Assembly (NCBI GenBank): GCA_021200935.1 | Contig: JAJQFY010000153.1 | Span: 15,500 to 51,674, forward strand | Source of the DNA: Oscillospiraceae bacterium | GTDB taxonomy: Bacteria > Bacillota > Clostridia > Oscillospirales > Oscillospiraceae | Direction: 5' to 3' | Length of the DNA: 36,175 nt | Part shown: positions 1-8,790 of the stretch, one piece after another | Position numbering within the stretch: position 1 is the first letter of the stretch | Layout of the letters: each line of letters begins with the position of its first letter | Program-made: the position numbers and the translations under genes | The notes under the pieces: generated by a model | What the model was told of the DNA's origin: nothing | What the model saw: only the letters and a program-made list of their open reading frames with translations | The model's database searches: none

Positions 1-1104
1 AATTTCCGCGAAGGTGGCGAAGAAGGCCACCAGGCACATGGTTTGCCCGCAGGTCGTCCCCGGCTGAATGTGACCGGGCCAGCGGATAATCATGGGAACC
101 CGGTGGCCGCCCTCCCAAATGTCTGATTTGGAGCCGCGGAAGATATAGTTTGGATTGTGTCCGTGCTTGGCAAGCTCCTCGAAGCCCACGATGGAGGAGC
201 AGCCGTTGTCGCTGGTGAACACCACAATGGTGTCCTCCGCAATGCCCTTTTCCTCCAGCTTGTCAATCAGGCGGCCAATGAAGCCGTCTACCTGAAGAAC
301 AAAATCGCCGTAAGCCCCCAGGCCGGAGCGGCCCTTGTATTCATCAATGGGGAGCAGCGGCCCATGCACCGCAAGGGTGGGGTAGTAGATGAAGAACGGC
401 TCCTCACCCCCGGCGTACTCGTCAATTAGATCCAGCACCTTCTGGTCGCAGGTGGGGACGGCCTGCTCCAGGTCAAAGCCGCTCCAGGCCGGGCCCTTGT
501 CATAAAGAAACTCCGTGCCGGGGGAGGCGTGGTCGCAGTCGTCGCTGCCGATGGTGCAGTCCGGGACGGCCTGCGCCATCTCGTTTTCAATGAACAGGTA
601 GGGGGCCTGATCCAGTGAGGCGGCCATGCCGAAGTAGTAGTCGAAGCCCTTTGCGTTGGGGCCGTTTTTGATGGGCTTGGTGTAGTCCAGTCCCAGGTCT
701 GGGCGGCGCTTGTCCACCAGCGGCATATGGATGGTCAGCTTGGTGTTGTCCACTGTCTCCCAGTCCATGCCCAGGTGCCACTTGCCCACACAGGCGGTGC
801 GGTAGCCCTGCTTTTTCAGCATGGAGGCAATGGTCTCCCGCCCTGGCTCAATCAGGGCGCGGGAGGTGCCGGGCAGAACAAGATTTTTCAGCTCAGAGCG
901 CCAGTTATACCGCCCGGTCAGCAGAGCGTAGCGGGAGGGGGAGCAGACGGCGGAGGAGGCATGGCAGTCCGTAAAGCGCATCCCCTCCTGGGCCAGTTGG
1001 TCGATGTGGCTGGTGTGAATCTTGGAATCGGGATTCATGCAGGACACGTCGCCGTAGCCCAGGTCGTCGGTCAGGAAAAAGATTATATTTGGATTTTTTG
1101 CCAT
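1..1104 (-). CDS. Sulfatase (arylsulfatase family, Cys-type), C-terminus truncated by window edge
   Basis: Own translation of the minus strand from ATG at 1104: MAKNPNIIFFLTDDLGYGDVSCMNPDSKIHTSHIDQLAQEGMRFTDCHASSAVCSPSRYALLTGRYNWR...; contains CxPSR formylglycine motif, LTDDLGYG metal site and VGKWHLG motif. No stop before window start, so absent from the ORF track. No signal peptide at the N-terminus. Confidence 0.93.
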   Translation of the reverse strand, partial: MAKNPNIIFFLTDDLGYGDVSCMNPDSKIHTSHIDQLAQEGMRFTDCHASSAVCSPSRYALLTGRYNWRSELKNLVLPGTSRALIEPGRETIASMLKKQGYRTACVGKWHLGMDWETVDNTKLTIHMPLVDKRRPDLGLDYTKPIKNGPNAKGFDYYFGMAASLDQAPYLFIENEMAQAVPDCTIGSDDCDHASPGTEFLYDKGPAWSGFDLEQAVPTCDQKVLDLIDEYAGGEEPFFIYYPTLAVHGPLLPIDEYKGRSGLGAYGDFVLQVDGFIGRLIDKLEEKGIAEDTIVVFTSDNGCSSIVGFEELAKHGHNPNYIFRGSKSDIWEGGHRVPMIIRWPGHIQPGTTCGQTMCLVAFFATFAEI

Positions 1105-1135
1105 TTTTGTCAGTCCTTTTTGTCGCAAAATACAA

Positions 1136-2575
1136 TCAGAATATCAGATTCGTCCAGAGATAACCAATCGTCAGCAGGAACACACAGCACACCAGCAGCG
1201 TGATAAGGCCCTTGCTGTAGGCGAAGGTGGGCTTGAAGTTGGGGTTTGAAAACATCATGCCGGCGGAGGGAGAGGCAGAGGGCAGGCACACAGCATAGTG
1301 GGTGCCGATAGCCAGGAGGATGACGACGGCATAGATGTTGATGTTCACCGTGTCGGCCATTGCGACCACAATGGGAATCATCAGGCTCATAATAATCAGG
1401 TTCTGGGCCAGGTTTGTGAGGATAACGCTGACGAGAACCATGATTGCCACAAAGACCCACGCGGGCCTGCCGCTGACCAGCGGCGTAAGAACGTTGCTGA
1501 TAAGGGTGACGATACCTGCGTCGTCAGAGGTCAGGGCGGAGCCCATGGGGGCGATCAGGGCGACCATCATGACCATAGGCCAGATTACCCCCTTGGAGGC
1601 GGCTTCCTGAATCCGAATAATAGGCTTTCCGTCCACGCGAATCAGGCAGAGCAGCAGCACCACGATAGAGGCTATCCCCAGAAGGCTCAGGTCGTTGAGC
1701 ATTGTTTTCAGCGCACAGGCGGGCAGAACAGAGGGAACCAGCAGCACCACGATCATGGCGACCACGATGCCGATAACGATTTTCTGGCGGATATTCAGCA
1801 CCAGGGCGTCTTTATTCACAACGCTGTCGTCAATGTCGGAGAGATTGGACACATCAATGCGGAACACGAACTTGCACAGCAGGATGAAGATGATGATGCC
1901 GCAGATGCCCAGAGGAACCATGGCGACGATGTATTTCAGCGGGTCGATGACCATGCCGCCGGTCATGGCGGTGAACTGGTTATTGACGACCAGGCCGTTT
2001 CGCATGAAGGGCAGATAGATAATGCCGATGCCGGAGGCGAAGCAGGTGCCGAATATCATGGCAACGCTCCAGGGACTTTTGCGGTCAATCTTCACTGTAT
2101 CGCACACGGCGAAAATGATCTCCCAAAACAGCAGCATGGCGGCCTCCGGAGAGATGATGGACAGCAGGGAATCCCCCAGCAGCACGGCGAAGGAGAACAG
2201 CCAGGGGCGGCCCCGAAGCACCTTGCGGCTGATAATCCAGTTGGCGAAAAAGTCTGTGACGTGTTCGGCCTGCATGGCGTAAAGAATGATAAACACCATG
2301 ATCATGCCCCACACGGTGGTGGAGCCGAACATGCTGACAACGGAATCGCTGAAGCTGCCCGAGGCAAGGCCCAGCTTAATGATGGCGCACAGGGACGGGA
2401 AGAATACATCCACTGTGGACATACCGTATACGACGCCCACCAGAACGCCCAGCACCTTCATGCCGTAGCTGGTGACAGGCCCCACGCCGGGGAGCGTTCC
2501 GATGACGATCATCAGTGCGACTGTTATAATGCAGTGGATCAGCGGCAGACCCTCTTTTTTTGTCTTTTGAGCCAT
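1136..2575 (-). CDS. SLC13/DASS-like anion permease (multi-TM transporter)
   Basis: 479 aa, many hydrophobic segments, TNLAQNLIIMSLMIPIV and LPSASPSAGMMFSNPNF-type segments typical of DASS/ArsB-NhaD-like permeases; 31 bp upstream of the sulfatase on the same strand. Confidence 0.75.
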   Translation of the reverse strand: MAQKTKKEGLPLIHCIITVALMIVIGTLPGVGPVTSYGMKVLGVLVGVVYGMSTVDVFFPSLCAIIKLGLASGSFSDSVVSMFGSTTVWGMIMVFIILYAMQAEHVTDFFANWIISRKVLRGRPWLFSFAVLLGDSLLSIISPEAAMLLFWEIIFAVCDTVKIDRKSPWSVAMIFGTCFASGIGIIYLPFMRNGLVVNNQFTAMTGGMVIDPLKYIVAMVPLGICGIIIFILLCKFVFRIDVSNLSDIDDSVVNKDALVLNIRQKIVIGIVVAMIVVLLVPSVLPACALKTMLNDLSLLGIASIVVLLLCLIRVDGKPIIRIQEAASKGVIWPMVMMVALIAPMGSALTSDDAGIVTLISNVLTPLVSGRPAWVFVAIMVLVSVILTNLAQNLIIMSLMIPIVVAMADTVNINIYAVVILLAIGTHYAVCLPSASPSAGMMFSNPNFKPTFAYSKGLITLLVCCVFLLTIGYLWTNLIF

Positions 2576-2689
2576 TTGTATGTCTCTCCTTGTACAATTT
2601 AATAGTCTTGTAATGGACGCTCCGTGCTGCCAGCGGCGGTATTCCCCCCCTTCCCGGTTCGTGGTTGACCGAGCGTCTGAGATATGTTT

Positions 2690-2718
2690 ATCATACCAAA
2701 AAGGCCCGCCTGCGTCAA
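2690..2718 (-). promoter_or_regulatory. Putative sigma70-type promoter for permease-sulfatase operon
   Basis: Minus strand TTGACG - 17 bp - TATGAT. Confidence 0.6.
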
Positions 2719-2865
2719 TGATTTCAAGGATTAGAACAATTTCTGATTTGGAATGGAAAAGGTTTGCGTACCAAAAATAAGGCCGGGATTTTCAGAATTT
2801 TTGGCGAAAAAGAAGGGGATGGGCCAGGAAAAAACCAAAGAAATTTAGAATTAACAGATTTTGTG

Positions 2866-2900
2866 AATTTCATAAATTCCAAATTGGAATCCATGAAATT
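2866..2900. promoter_or_regulatory. Imperfect 15-bp inverted repeat, candidate LysR operator
   Basis: AATTTCATAAATTCC-AAATT-GGAATCCATGAAATT (13/15 matched) in the divergent intergenic region. Confidence 0.5.
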
Positions 2901-2916
2901 TAGAAAGAACAATACA

Positions 2917-2946
2917 TTGTAAAGCGGACGGCTCCTGTGATACAAT
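2917..2946 (+). promoter_or_regulatory. Putative promoter for lysR-anSME operon
   Basis: TTGTAA - 18 bp - TACAAT. Confidence 0.4.
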
Positions 2947-2996
2947 ACAGAAAACGCCGTGGAGTCGGCGGTCAGGGAATAGGGGAGGGATATGCC

Positions 2997-3947
2997 GTGA
3001 CAACGCAGCAGATCCACTGCTTTTTGGAGGCGGCGAAGTATTTGAGCTTTACCGAGGCGGCGCGTCATTTGTTCATCACCCAGTCCAGTCTCAGCAAGCA
3101 GATCGCGGCGCTGGAGCGGGAATTGGGCGTGACGCTGTTTAACCGGGGGAACCGTTCCGTCACACTGACGGCTGCCGGTGTGCTGATGCGGGCGGAATGT
3201 ACAAAGATAGAGATGAGTCTTTCTGTGGCTACGAGCCACGCCCAGAGGCTGGCGCAGAACAGCGAGGGGCATCTTTCCATTGGAATACTAGATCTGCTGG
3301 ATCCGAGCAGATTTATCACCCCGGCCCTGCACCAGTTCCAGGAGAAGAACCCCGACGTCCTGGTGGAAATCCTGTGCTGCGGGTTCCGGGAGCTTCGTAA
3401 TCGGGTGGCGCAAAAGCAGATTGACATGGTGTTCACGAAAAAATTCGAGCTGGAGAATATGTCCATGGTGGATTATATCGAGGCGTACCGCGTTACCCCG
3501 GCGGTGGCGGTCAATTCCCACAGCCCCTTGGCGGCGCGGGATTACGTCACCATGAAGGAATGCACGGAGCAGCAATTTGTCATTTTGGATTTGGACGAAT
3601 GCCCCATTCACGCCCAGTCCCTGGTGGAGATGTGCGGCTGGGAGGGGCTGTTTCCCCGTATTGTGCGCTATGCCAACAGCAACGCGGCGCGGCCGCTGTA
3701 TGTCCATGAGGGCTACGGCGTGGCGCTGGTGGACCAGGAGATTGCGGTTCCTGCCTGGGCGGATATCCGGGTGATTCCCATGAAATCCTCCCTGCAGGAT
3801 CTTTTTGAGAACACAAATGTTATCCTGGCCTGGCGCGCAGACACGGCAAACCCGATGGCGGAGCGCTTTGCCAGCGTTGTGAGGGATTTGGCGGTGGAGC
3901 ATATGGACAGGGCGCCCACCACCCGGCTGTATTACGAGCGCCCCTGA
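2997..3947 (+). CDS. LysR-family transcriptional regulator
   Basis: N-terminal HTH QIHCFLEAAKYLSFTEAARHLFITQSSLSKQIAALERELGVTLFNRGNRSVTLTAAG; GTG start at 2997 preceded by AGGGGAGGG. Confidence 0.92.
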   Translation: MTTQQIHCFLEAAKYLSFTEAARHLFITQSSLSKQIAALERELGVTLFNRGNRSVTLTAAGVLMRAECTKIEMSLSVATSHAQRLAQNSEGHLSIGILDLLDPSRFITPALHQFQEKNPDVLVEILCCGFRELRNRVAQKQIDMVFTKKFELENMSMVDYIEAYRVTPAVAVNSHSPLAARDYVTMKECTEQQFVILDLDECPIHAQSLVEMCGWEGLFPRIVRYANSNAARPLYVHEGYGVALVDQEIAVPAWADIRVIPMKSSLQDLFENTNVILAWRADTANPMAERFASVVRDLAVEHMDRAPTTRLYYERP

Positions 3948-3992
3948 GAGAAGGGGCCGAGCATTCATAACCATACCCAGGGAGGAACGACT

Positions 3993-5105
3993 GTGGACAC
4001 GGTATCACTTTTAATCAAGCCCGCCTCTGGCCGGTGCAATTTGCGGTGCAGGTATTGCTTTTACGAGGATGTGACGGAGCATCGGGCAGAGGCCGACCTG
4101 GGCTTTATGACCGAGGAGACCCTGGAACGGCTGGTGGCCCAGGCCATGGAAACCGCCCGGCGGCGGGTGAGCTTTGCCTTTCAGGGTGGAGAGCCTATGC
4201 TGCGGGGGCTGCCGTTTTTTCAAAAATTTGTGGAGCTGGAGGAGCGTTATGGCAGGCCGGGGCTTCAAATCGAACATTCCATTCAGACCAACGGCACCCT
4301 GATAAACCAGGAGTGGGCGGATTTCTTCCGGGAAAATCGGTTCCTGGTGGGGCTTTCCCTGGACGGCACGCGGGAGCTGCACAACGCCAACCGGGTGGAC
4401 GCCAGGGGCAAGGGTACCCGGGACGCGGTTGTTCGCTCCCTGGGGCTGCTGCAAAAAAATCAGGTGGATGTGAATCTTCTCTGTGTGGTAACGGGAGCGA
4501 CAGCGCGGCGGGGGCAGGCGGTCTACCAGAGCCTGAAAAAGCTGGGCTGCCGCTATATGCAGTTTATCCCCTGCCTGGATCCGCTGGAGATGGAGCGGGG
4601 CGGAATGGCCTATTCCCTCTCGCCCCAGCGGTACGGTCAGTTTTTGTGCGTAGTTTTCGACCAGTGGTACCGGGACTGGGCGGCGGGGGACTATGTCAGT
4701 ATTCGTACATTCGATGACTATGTACATATACTGGCCGGGCAGCCCGCTGGTACCTGCGCCACAGCGGGCCGGTGTGGGCAGTATTTCGTGGTAGAGGGGG
4801 ATGGGAGCGTCTATCCCTGCGATTTCTTTGTGCTGGACGAGTGGCGCATGGGCCGCCTTGGGGAGCAGTCCCTGGCGGAGCTGAGCCAGTCGCCGGTAGC
4901 GGCCCGGTTTTGCAGCGAGGGGCGGGGCGCGCCGAAAGCCTGCGCGGGCTGCCCATGGCTGCCGCTGTGCAATGGCGGCTGCCGCCGGGATTGGGTGGGC
5001 ATGGAACGAAACTACCACTGCCAGGCCCTGCGAACCTTTTTTGAGTACGCCTACCCCCGCATGGAGCAGATCGCCCGCCTGGAAAGACAAATGCGCGGAC
5101 GATGA
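3993..5105 (+). CDS. Anaerobic sulfatase-maturating enzyme (radical SAM/SPASM)
   Basis: CNLRCRYC radical SAM motif, FAFQGGEP, SIQTNGTLIN, SPASM cysteines (GRCGQYFVVEGDGSVYPCDFF...CAGCPWLPLCNGGCRRD). GTG start. Close to a CxPSR sulfatase. Confidence 0.92.
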   Translation: MDTVSLLIKPASGRCNLRCRYCFYEDVTEHRAEADLGFMTEETLERLVAQAMETARRRVSFAFQGGEPMLRGLPFFQKFVELEERYGRPGLQIEHSIQTNGTLINQEWADFFRENRFLVGLSLDGTRELHNANRVDARGKGTRDAVVRSLGLLQKNQVDVNLLCVVTGATARRGQAVYQSLKKLGCRYMQFIPCLDPLEMERGGMAYSLSPQRYGQFLCVVFDQWYRDWAAGDYVSIRTFDDYVHILAGQPAGTCATAGRCGQYFVVEGDGSVYPCDFFVLDEWRMGRLGEQSLAELSQSPVAARFCSEGRGAPKACAGCPWLPLCNGGCRRDWVGMERNYHCQALRTFFEYAYPRMEQIARLERQMRGR

Positions 5106-5127
5106 ATGGATTATATAGCTTTGCGGA

Positions 5128-5154
5128 AGCCCTGCGGCGACAAGCCGCAGGGCT
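5128..5154. terminator. Bidirectional terminator-like hairpin between convergent genes
   Basis: Perfect 11-bp inverted repeat AGCCCTGCGGC-GACAA-GCCGCAGGGCT between the ends of anSME (+) and the LarA-like gene (-). T-tract weak. Confidence 0.6.
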
Positions 5155-5160
5155 GTGCTA

Positions 5161-6657
5161 TTATCCGCAGCAGGGGTGATGGGTGGTGTCGTCCCGGCTG
5201 TGGTTGTTTTGGCTGGGATCCTTCATGCACAGATGCACGGCGGTGGTGGTGAAGGCGCGGGGGAGGGCCAGAATGTTGGGATTGGGGCCGACGATTTTGC
5301 GCTTGGCATCCTCCATCGCCTCCTCCACAGTGGCGCGTGTCTTGAGACCCATGCCGCGGGCAATGCCCGGTTCCCGTGCGCCTATGATATAGATGGCGCT
5401 GGTGTTCATCTCCGCGATATGGCCGCAGCTCATCATGGAGAAGCCGTGGAAGGGGTGGAAGGCGTTGGCGTAACGATACTTGCGGATGTATTCCGGGTTG
5501 GTGGCGAAATATTCCCCGTAGCGGTTCATATCCGGCAGAATCTGCATATAGTCGTGCTGGAACATTTCATACAGCTCCCGGAGATAGGGCCAGCGCTCGT
5601 CGTGGAACCAGCCGTCACAGATAGAGGGGACAATGAACACGCAGCGGTCGGACAAAATCCGTTTGTGGCGGATGACCTGGGCGGACAGGGCCTGCATCAT
5701 CTGGATAGGGTTGGTACCCATGCCGTTGCCGTAGTGGAAGTTGGTGGGCATACCGAATACCACCACGTCGTATTGCTTTTCCGCCCAATGGACATAGGTG
5801 CGCTTGTCGGCCACAGCCCAGCTCACAGGCTGCATTTCCTTCGCGTAGCCGGAGAAAATGGCGATTTGGCGGGATTTGCTGTCCAGCACCGCGTCGCAGC
5901 AGAAGAATTTCTTCCCCATCTTTTCCTCCATGAACATCCCCTGCTGGTCGAACTTGTTCCGCATTTCGCTGTTGGTGGATACGGGGACAAAATCAGGCCG
6001 GTGCATGACCTGGGGGACGTGATGGGCGGCAATGCTCCGCCAGTGGGTAATGCCGGTGGCACAGTGCTTATAGCCCCCGGAATAGCCGCCGTAGGGGTTG
6101 CCCTGGGTGTGGCCAATCAGGATGGCCACGTCCGCGTCGTAGACGTATTTGTTCATAATGACATGGTCGCCGTGGCTTGTATAGCCCAGGTCAACCAGGT
6201 GATCATAGTCCTCTGAGTCGTGGCTGGTGATCTGGCCGGTGGGATAGAACTGGGAAAAGAGCTGCTCGCCCAGGATGGTTTTCATCTCCGGCACGGTGGC
6301 GCGGGGGTGCAGACCGTTGGAAAACAGCAGCAGCACGTCCTGCTGCCGGACGCCGACGCTGTATAGCTCGTCCAGGCAGGCGGTAATGGCTACCTTGCGG
6401 TGGGAGGTGGGCTGGTTGCCGCCCTTGACGATGTCGGGGATGACGATCACCACCTTGTCTCCCGCCTTGGCAATCTCTCCCAGGGCGGGCATACCGATGG
6501 GGCTACGGATGGATTCCAGAGTGGCGGCATACAGACTGTCCCAGTCCTGGGGCAGGCAGGGCGGATCCGGCACCGTCTCGCCGGGGATGAAGACGTCTGT
6601 GCTGTCGGGCAGATCGGCGGACATCATGCCGTTGCCGTATTCAAAATCTAGCTTCAT
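5161..6657 (-). CDS. LarA-like (DUF2088) protein, lactate racemase / hydroxyacid epimerase superfamily
   Basis: FSNGLHPRAT and IGHTQGNPYGGYSGGYKHCATGI match LarA-type catalytic/NPN-cofactor motifs; ATG at 6657 preceded by GAGGAG. Confidence 0.8.
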   Translation of the reverse strand: MKLDFEYGNGMMSADLPDSTDVFIPGETVPDPPCLPQDWDSLYAATLESIRSPIGMPALGEIAKAGDKVVIVIPDIVKGGNQPTSHRKVAITACLDELYSVGVRQQDVLLLFSNGLHPRATVPEMKTILGEQLFSQFYPTGQITSHDSEDYDHLVDLGYTSHGDHVIMNKYVYDADVAILIGHTQGNPYGGYSGGYKHCATGITHWRSIAAHHVPQVMHRPDFVPVSTNSEMRNKFDQQGMFMEEKMGKKFFCCDAVLDSKSRQIAIFSGYAKEMQPVSWAVADKRTYVHWAEKQYDVVVFGMPTNFHYGNGMGTNPIQMMQALSAQVIRHKRILSDRCVFIVPSICDGWFHDERWPYLRELYEMFQHDYMQILPDMNRYGEYFATNPEYIRKYRYANAFHPFHGFSMMSCGHIAEMNTSAIYIIGAREPGIARGMGLKTRATVEEAMEDAKRKIVGPNPNILALPRAFTTTAVHLCMKDPSQNNHSRDDTTHHPCCG

Positions 6658-6665
6658 AGCGCTCC

Positions 6666-7505
6666 TCACTTTCCAAGATAGAGGCGGATAATTTCAAGGT
6701 ATTCCTCCGGGTAAAAGCCGATTTCCCCGGAAAACCGGGTCAGGGCGATAAGCCCCCCGTCAATTTCCGGGATGGAGGCCAGCATGGCGGCGTTGTCCGC
6801 CTTCAGCCCGCCGCCGTAGACCACCGGGACGGTCTGCCCCGCCTGCTCCTTGATGAAGCGGGCGATTTTGGTGATATAGGGCTTGTCCGCCGGGGTCTTT
6901 CCCGGCCCGATGGACCAAACCGGCTCATAGCCGATGGCAACGCCGCTTAAATCGGCCCCGGCCAGCCCAATGGAGAGCTGCTGACCTAATACCTGCTGCC
7001 ACTGCTCCTGCTCCTCGGAGCGTTCGCCGATGCAGTAAAGAACCTTCAGTCCGGCCCGCTGGGCGGCCAGAACCTCCTGGTTCAGCAGCCGGTTGACGGC
7101 GGCGGGGTCAGAAGCTCCGGCCTCCGCCAGAATACCGGCCTTGTCGTTTCGCTCCTCACAGTGGCCGATCAGCGTCCAGCCGCAGCCCATGGCCCGAACG
7201 ACGGCGGCGGGGCGGTTTGTGGTGAAGGCCCCGAAATTCCCGCCCACGGCCACGTCCTCCCGGAACACGCCCTGGGAGCCAAGGGAAAGGGGTACATTCT
7301 CCGGCAAGGCGGCAGCGACGGAGAGGAGATGAGCCTCCGGCAGGAAGTCCACGAAGGCGACCTGCGCTGGGTCGTAGCCCCCAAGGCCCTTCGCGGTCTC
7401 CCGGACGATATAGCCGCCCCACTGCTCCAGCGGCGCGATGCGGTTGACGCCGCCCAGCTCCGCGGGAACGTCAAAGCGTTTCAGGTTTAAAAAGATGTAT
7501 TTCAT
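6666..7505 (-). CDS. Triose-phosphate isomerase family protein, divergent
   Basis: LNLK (cf. NWK), LIGHCEER (cf. GHSERR), GYEPVWSIGPGKTP (catalytic Glu and loop 6); phosphate-loop motifs changed (YGGG, DGGLIALTRF). Confidence 0.85.
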   Translation of the reverse strand: MKYIFLNLKRFDVPAELGGVNRIAPLEQWGGYIVRETAKGLGGYDPAQVAFVDFLPEAHLLSVAAALPENVPLSLGSQGVFREDVAVGGNFGAFTTNRPAAVVRAMGCGWTLIGHCEERNDKAGILAEAGASDPAAVNRLLNQEVLAAQRAGLKVLYCIGERSEEQEQWQQVLGQQLSIGLAGADLSGVAIGYEPVWSIGPGKTPADKPYITKIARFIKEQAGQTVPVVYGGGLKADNAAMLASIPEIDGGLIALTRFSGEIGFYPEEYLEIIRLYLGK

Positions 7506-8788
7506 AGTGTTGCCCCCGGCTTTCCAAGATTTGCAAACATATAGGCTTTATAGCCCTCCACACCGGGCTGGTCAAAGGGGTTCACGCCCAGCAGGTGGCA
7601 GGACAGATAGCAGGAAAACAGAAAGAAGTAATACAGCGCGCCCAGGGTCGCCGCGTCGATGGCGGGAATACTCAGCAGCAAACAGGGGATGCCCCGGTCA
7701 CTGTGGGCGGCCATGGTGGCCCGGAAGGCCACGTTGTTCATGGCCCAGAAATCCATGCCCTCTAAGTAGTCGAAGTAGTCCTTCTTCTCCTCGTGGGGCA
7801 TAATGACGCTGGCGTCCTGGCCCCGCACCTCCAGGAAGGTCTCAAAGAGGATGGGGCTGCCCTGCTGGACGAATTGGCCGGTGGTGTGAAGATCCTCCGA
7901 GTTGGAGGCGGCGACAGGGTAGAGGGCGGTGTTGTTTTTGCCCTCGCTCTCCGCAAAGGTCTGTATCCACCACTTGGCGAAATAATCCAGCCTCGGCTCG
8001 AAATAACTGAGCATTTCCAGATGATAGCCCCTGTCCAGCAGCAGCTTCCGCAGGCAGGCGTATTGCAGGGCGATATTTTCCCCCGCGCTCTCATGCCAGA
8101 GCCTGTCCCGCATGGAGCGCATACCGCCCACCAGGGCGCGGATGTCGATCCCGGCCACGGCCATGGGGAACAGCCCCACGTCGCTGATAACGGAGAACCG
8201 TCCGCCCACCCGTTCCGGGAAGGTCAGGAAGGTATAGCCGTTGTCCCGGCAGAGCTGGTGCAGGGTGCTGTCCGGGGTGCCGGTGGCGAAAATGCGCCCG
8301 GCGGCGTTCTCCGCGCCATAGCGCCGTTCCAGGTATTGGCGTAGCACCCGGAAGGCAATGCCCGGCTCCAGGGTCTCAAAGTTTTTGGCAATGCAGTCGA
8401 TGTATACGGACTTGTACCCGTCCAGCTCCTCCAGCAGGCGGGCGGTCTCGCAGGCGGAAATGGTGTTGCCCGCCCACAGGATCGCCGGGCCGCCCTTGGG
8501 CCGCAGGGCCTTGATGGCGGCGCGGGAGGACTGGTTGGAGCCGCCAATGCCAATGACCACAAAGGCATCCCCGTCGGCGCGAACCCGCCGGGCCTGCTCC
8601 AGGAGAAAATCAAGCCGTTCCTCCCCGGCGGTATCGTCCACCCGGAACCAGCCCAGGTAGTCCCGGTATTCCTCCTCGCCGTCAATCACACGTTTCAAAA
8701 GACCGGCGTTGTCTGCCATCATGGTTTCCAGCGCGCCGGGGGCCAGAACCCCCTTTCGGTCGGTGTAGGTCAGGGTGATGCCGTCCAC
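7502..8788 (-). CDS. Glucose-6-phosphate isomerase family protein, divergent phosphate loop
   Basis: VIGIGGSNQSSRAAIKAL, VGGRFSVISDVGLFPMAVAGID, EDLHTTGQFVQQG, GVNPFDQPGVEGYKAYMF. GTG start at 8788 just after the aldolase stop (the ORF track start at 9040 overlaps the aldolase). Confidence 0.9.
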   Translation of the reverse strand: MDGITLTYTDRKGVLAPGALETMMADNAGLLKRVIDGEEEYRDYLGWFRVDDTAGEERLDFLLEQARRVRADGDAFVVIGIGGSNQSSRAAIKALRPKGGPAILWAGNTISACETARLLEELDGYKSVYIDCIAKNFETLEPGIAFRVLRQYLERRYGAENAAGRIFATGTPDSTLHQLCRDNGYTFLTFPERVGGRFSVISDVGLFPMAVAGIDIRALVGGMRSMRDRLWHESAGENIALQYACLRKLLLDRGYHLEMLSYFEPRLDYFAKWWIQTFAESEGKNNTALYPVAASNSEDLHTTGQFVQQGSPILFETFLEVRGQDASVIMPHEEKKDYFDYLEGMDFWAMNNVAFRATMAAHSDRGIPCLLLSIPAIDAATLGALYYFFLFSCYLSCHLLGVNPFDQPGVEGYKAYMFANLGKPGATL

Positions 8789-8790
8789 GG

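Noticed and set aside
1298-2602. 434-aa plus-strand ORF antisense to the permease
   Set aside because: Low-complexity H/D/N/G-rich translation with no recognisable domain; shadow frame of a GC-rich membrane protein gene.
4011-5090. 359-aa minus-strand ORF antisense to the anSME gene
   Set aside because: No family signature; the opposite strand encodes a clear radical SAM enzyme.
5155-6216. 353-aa plus-strand ORF opposite the LarA-like gene
   Set aside because: Shadow ORF; G/A/V/H-rich composition and no homology features.
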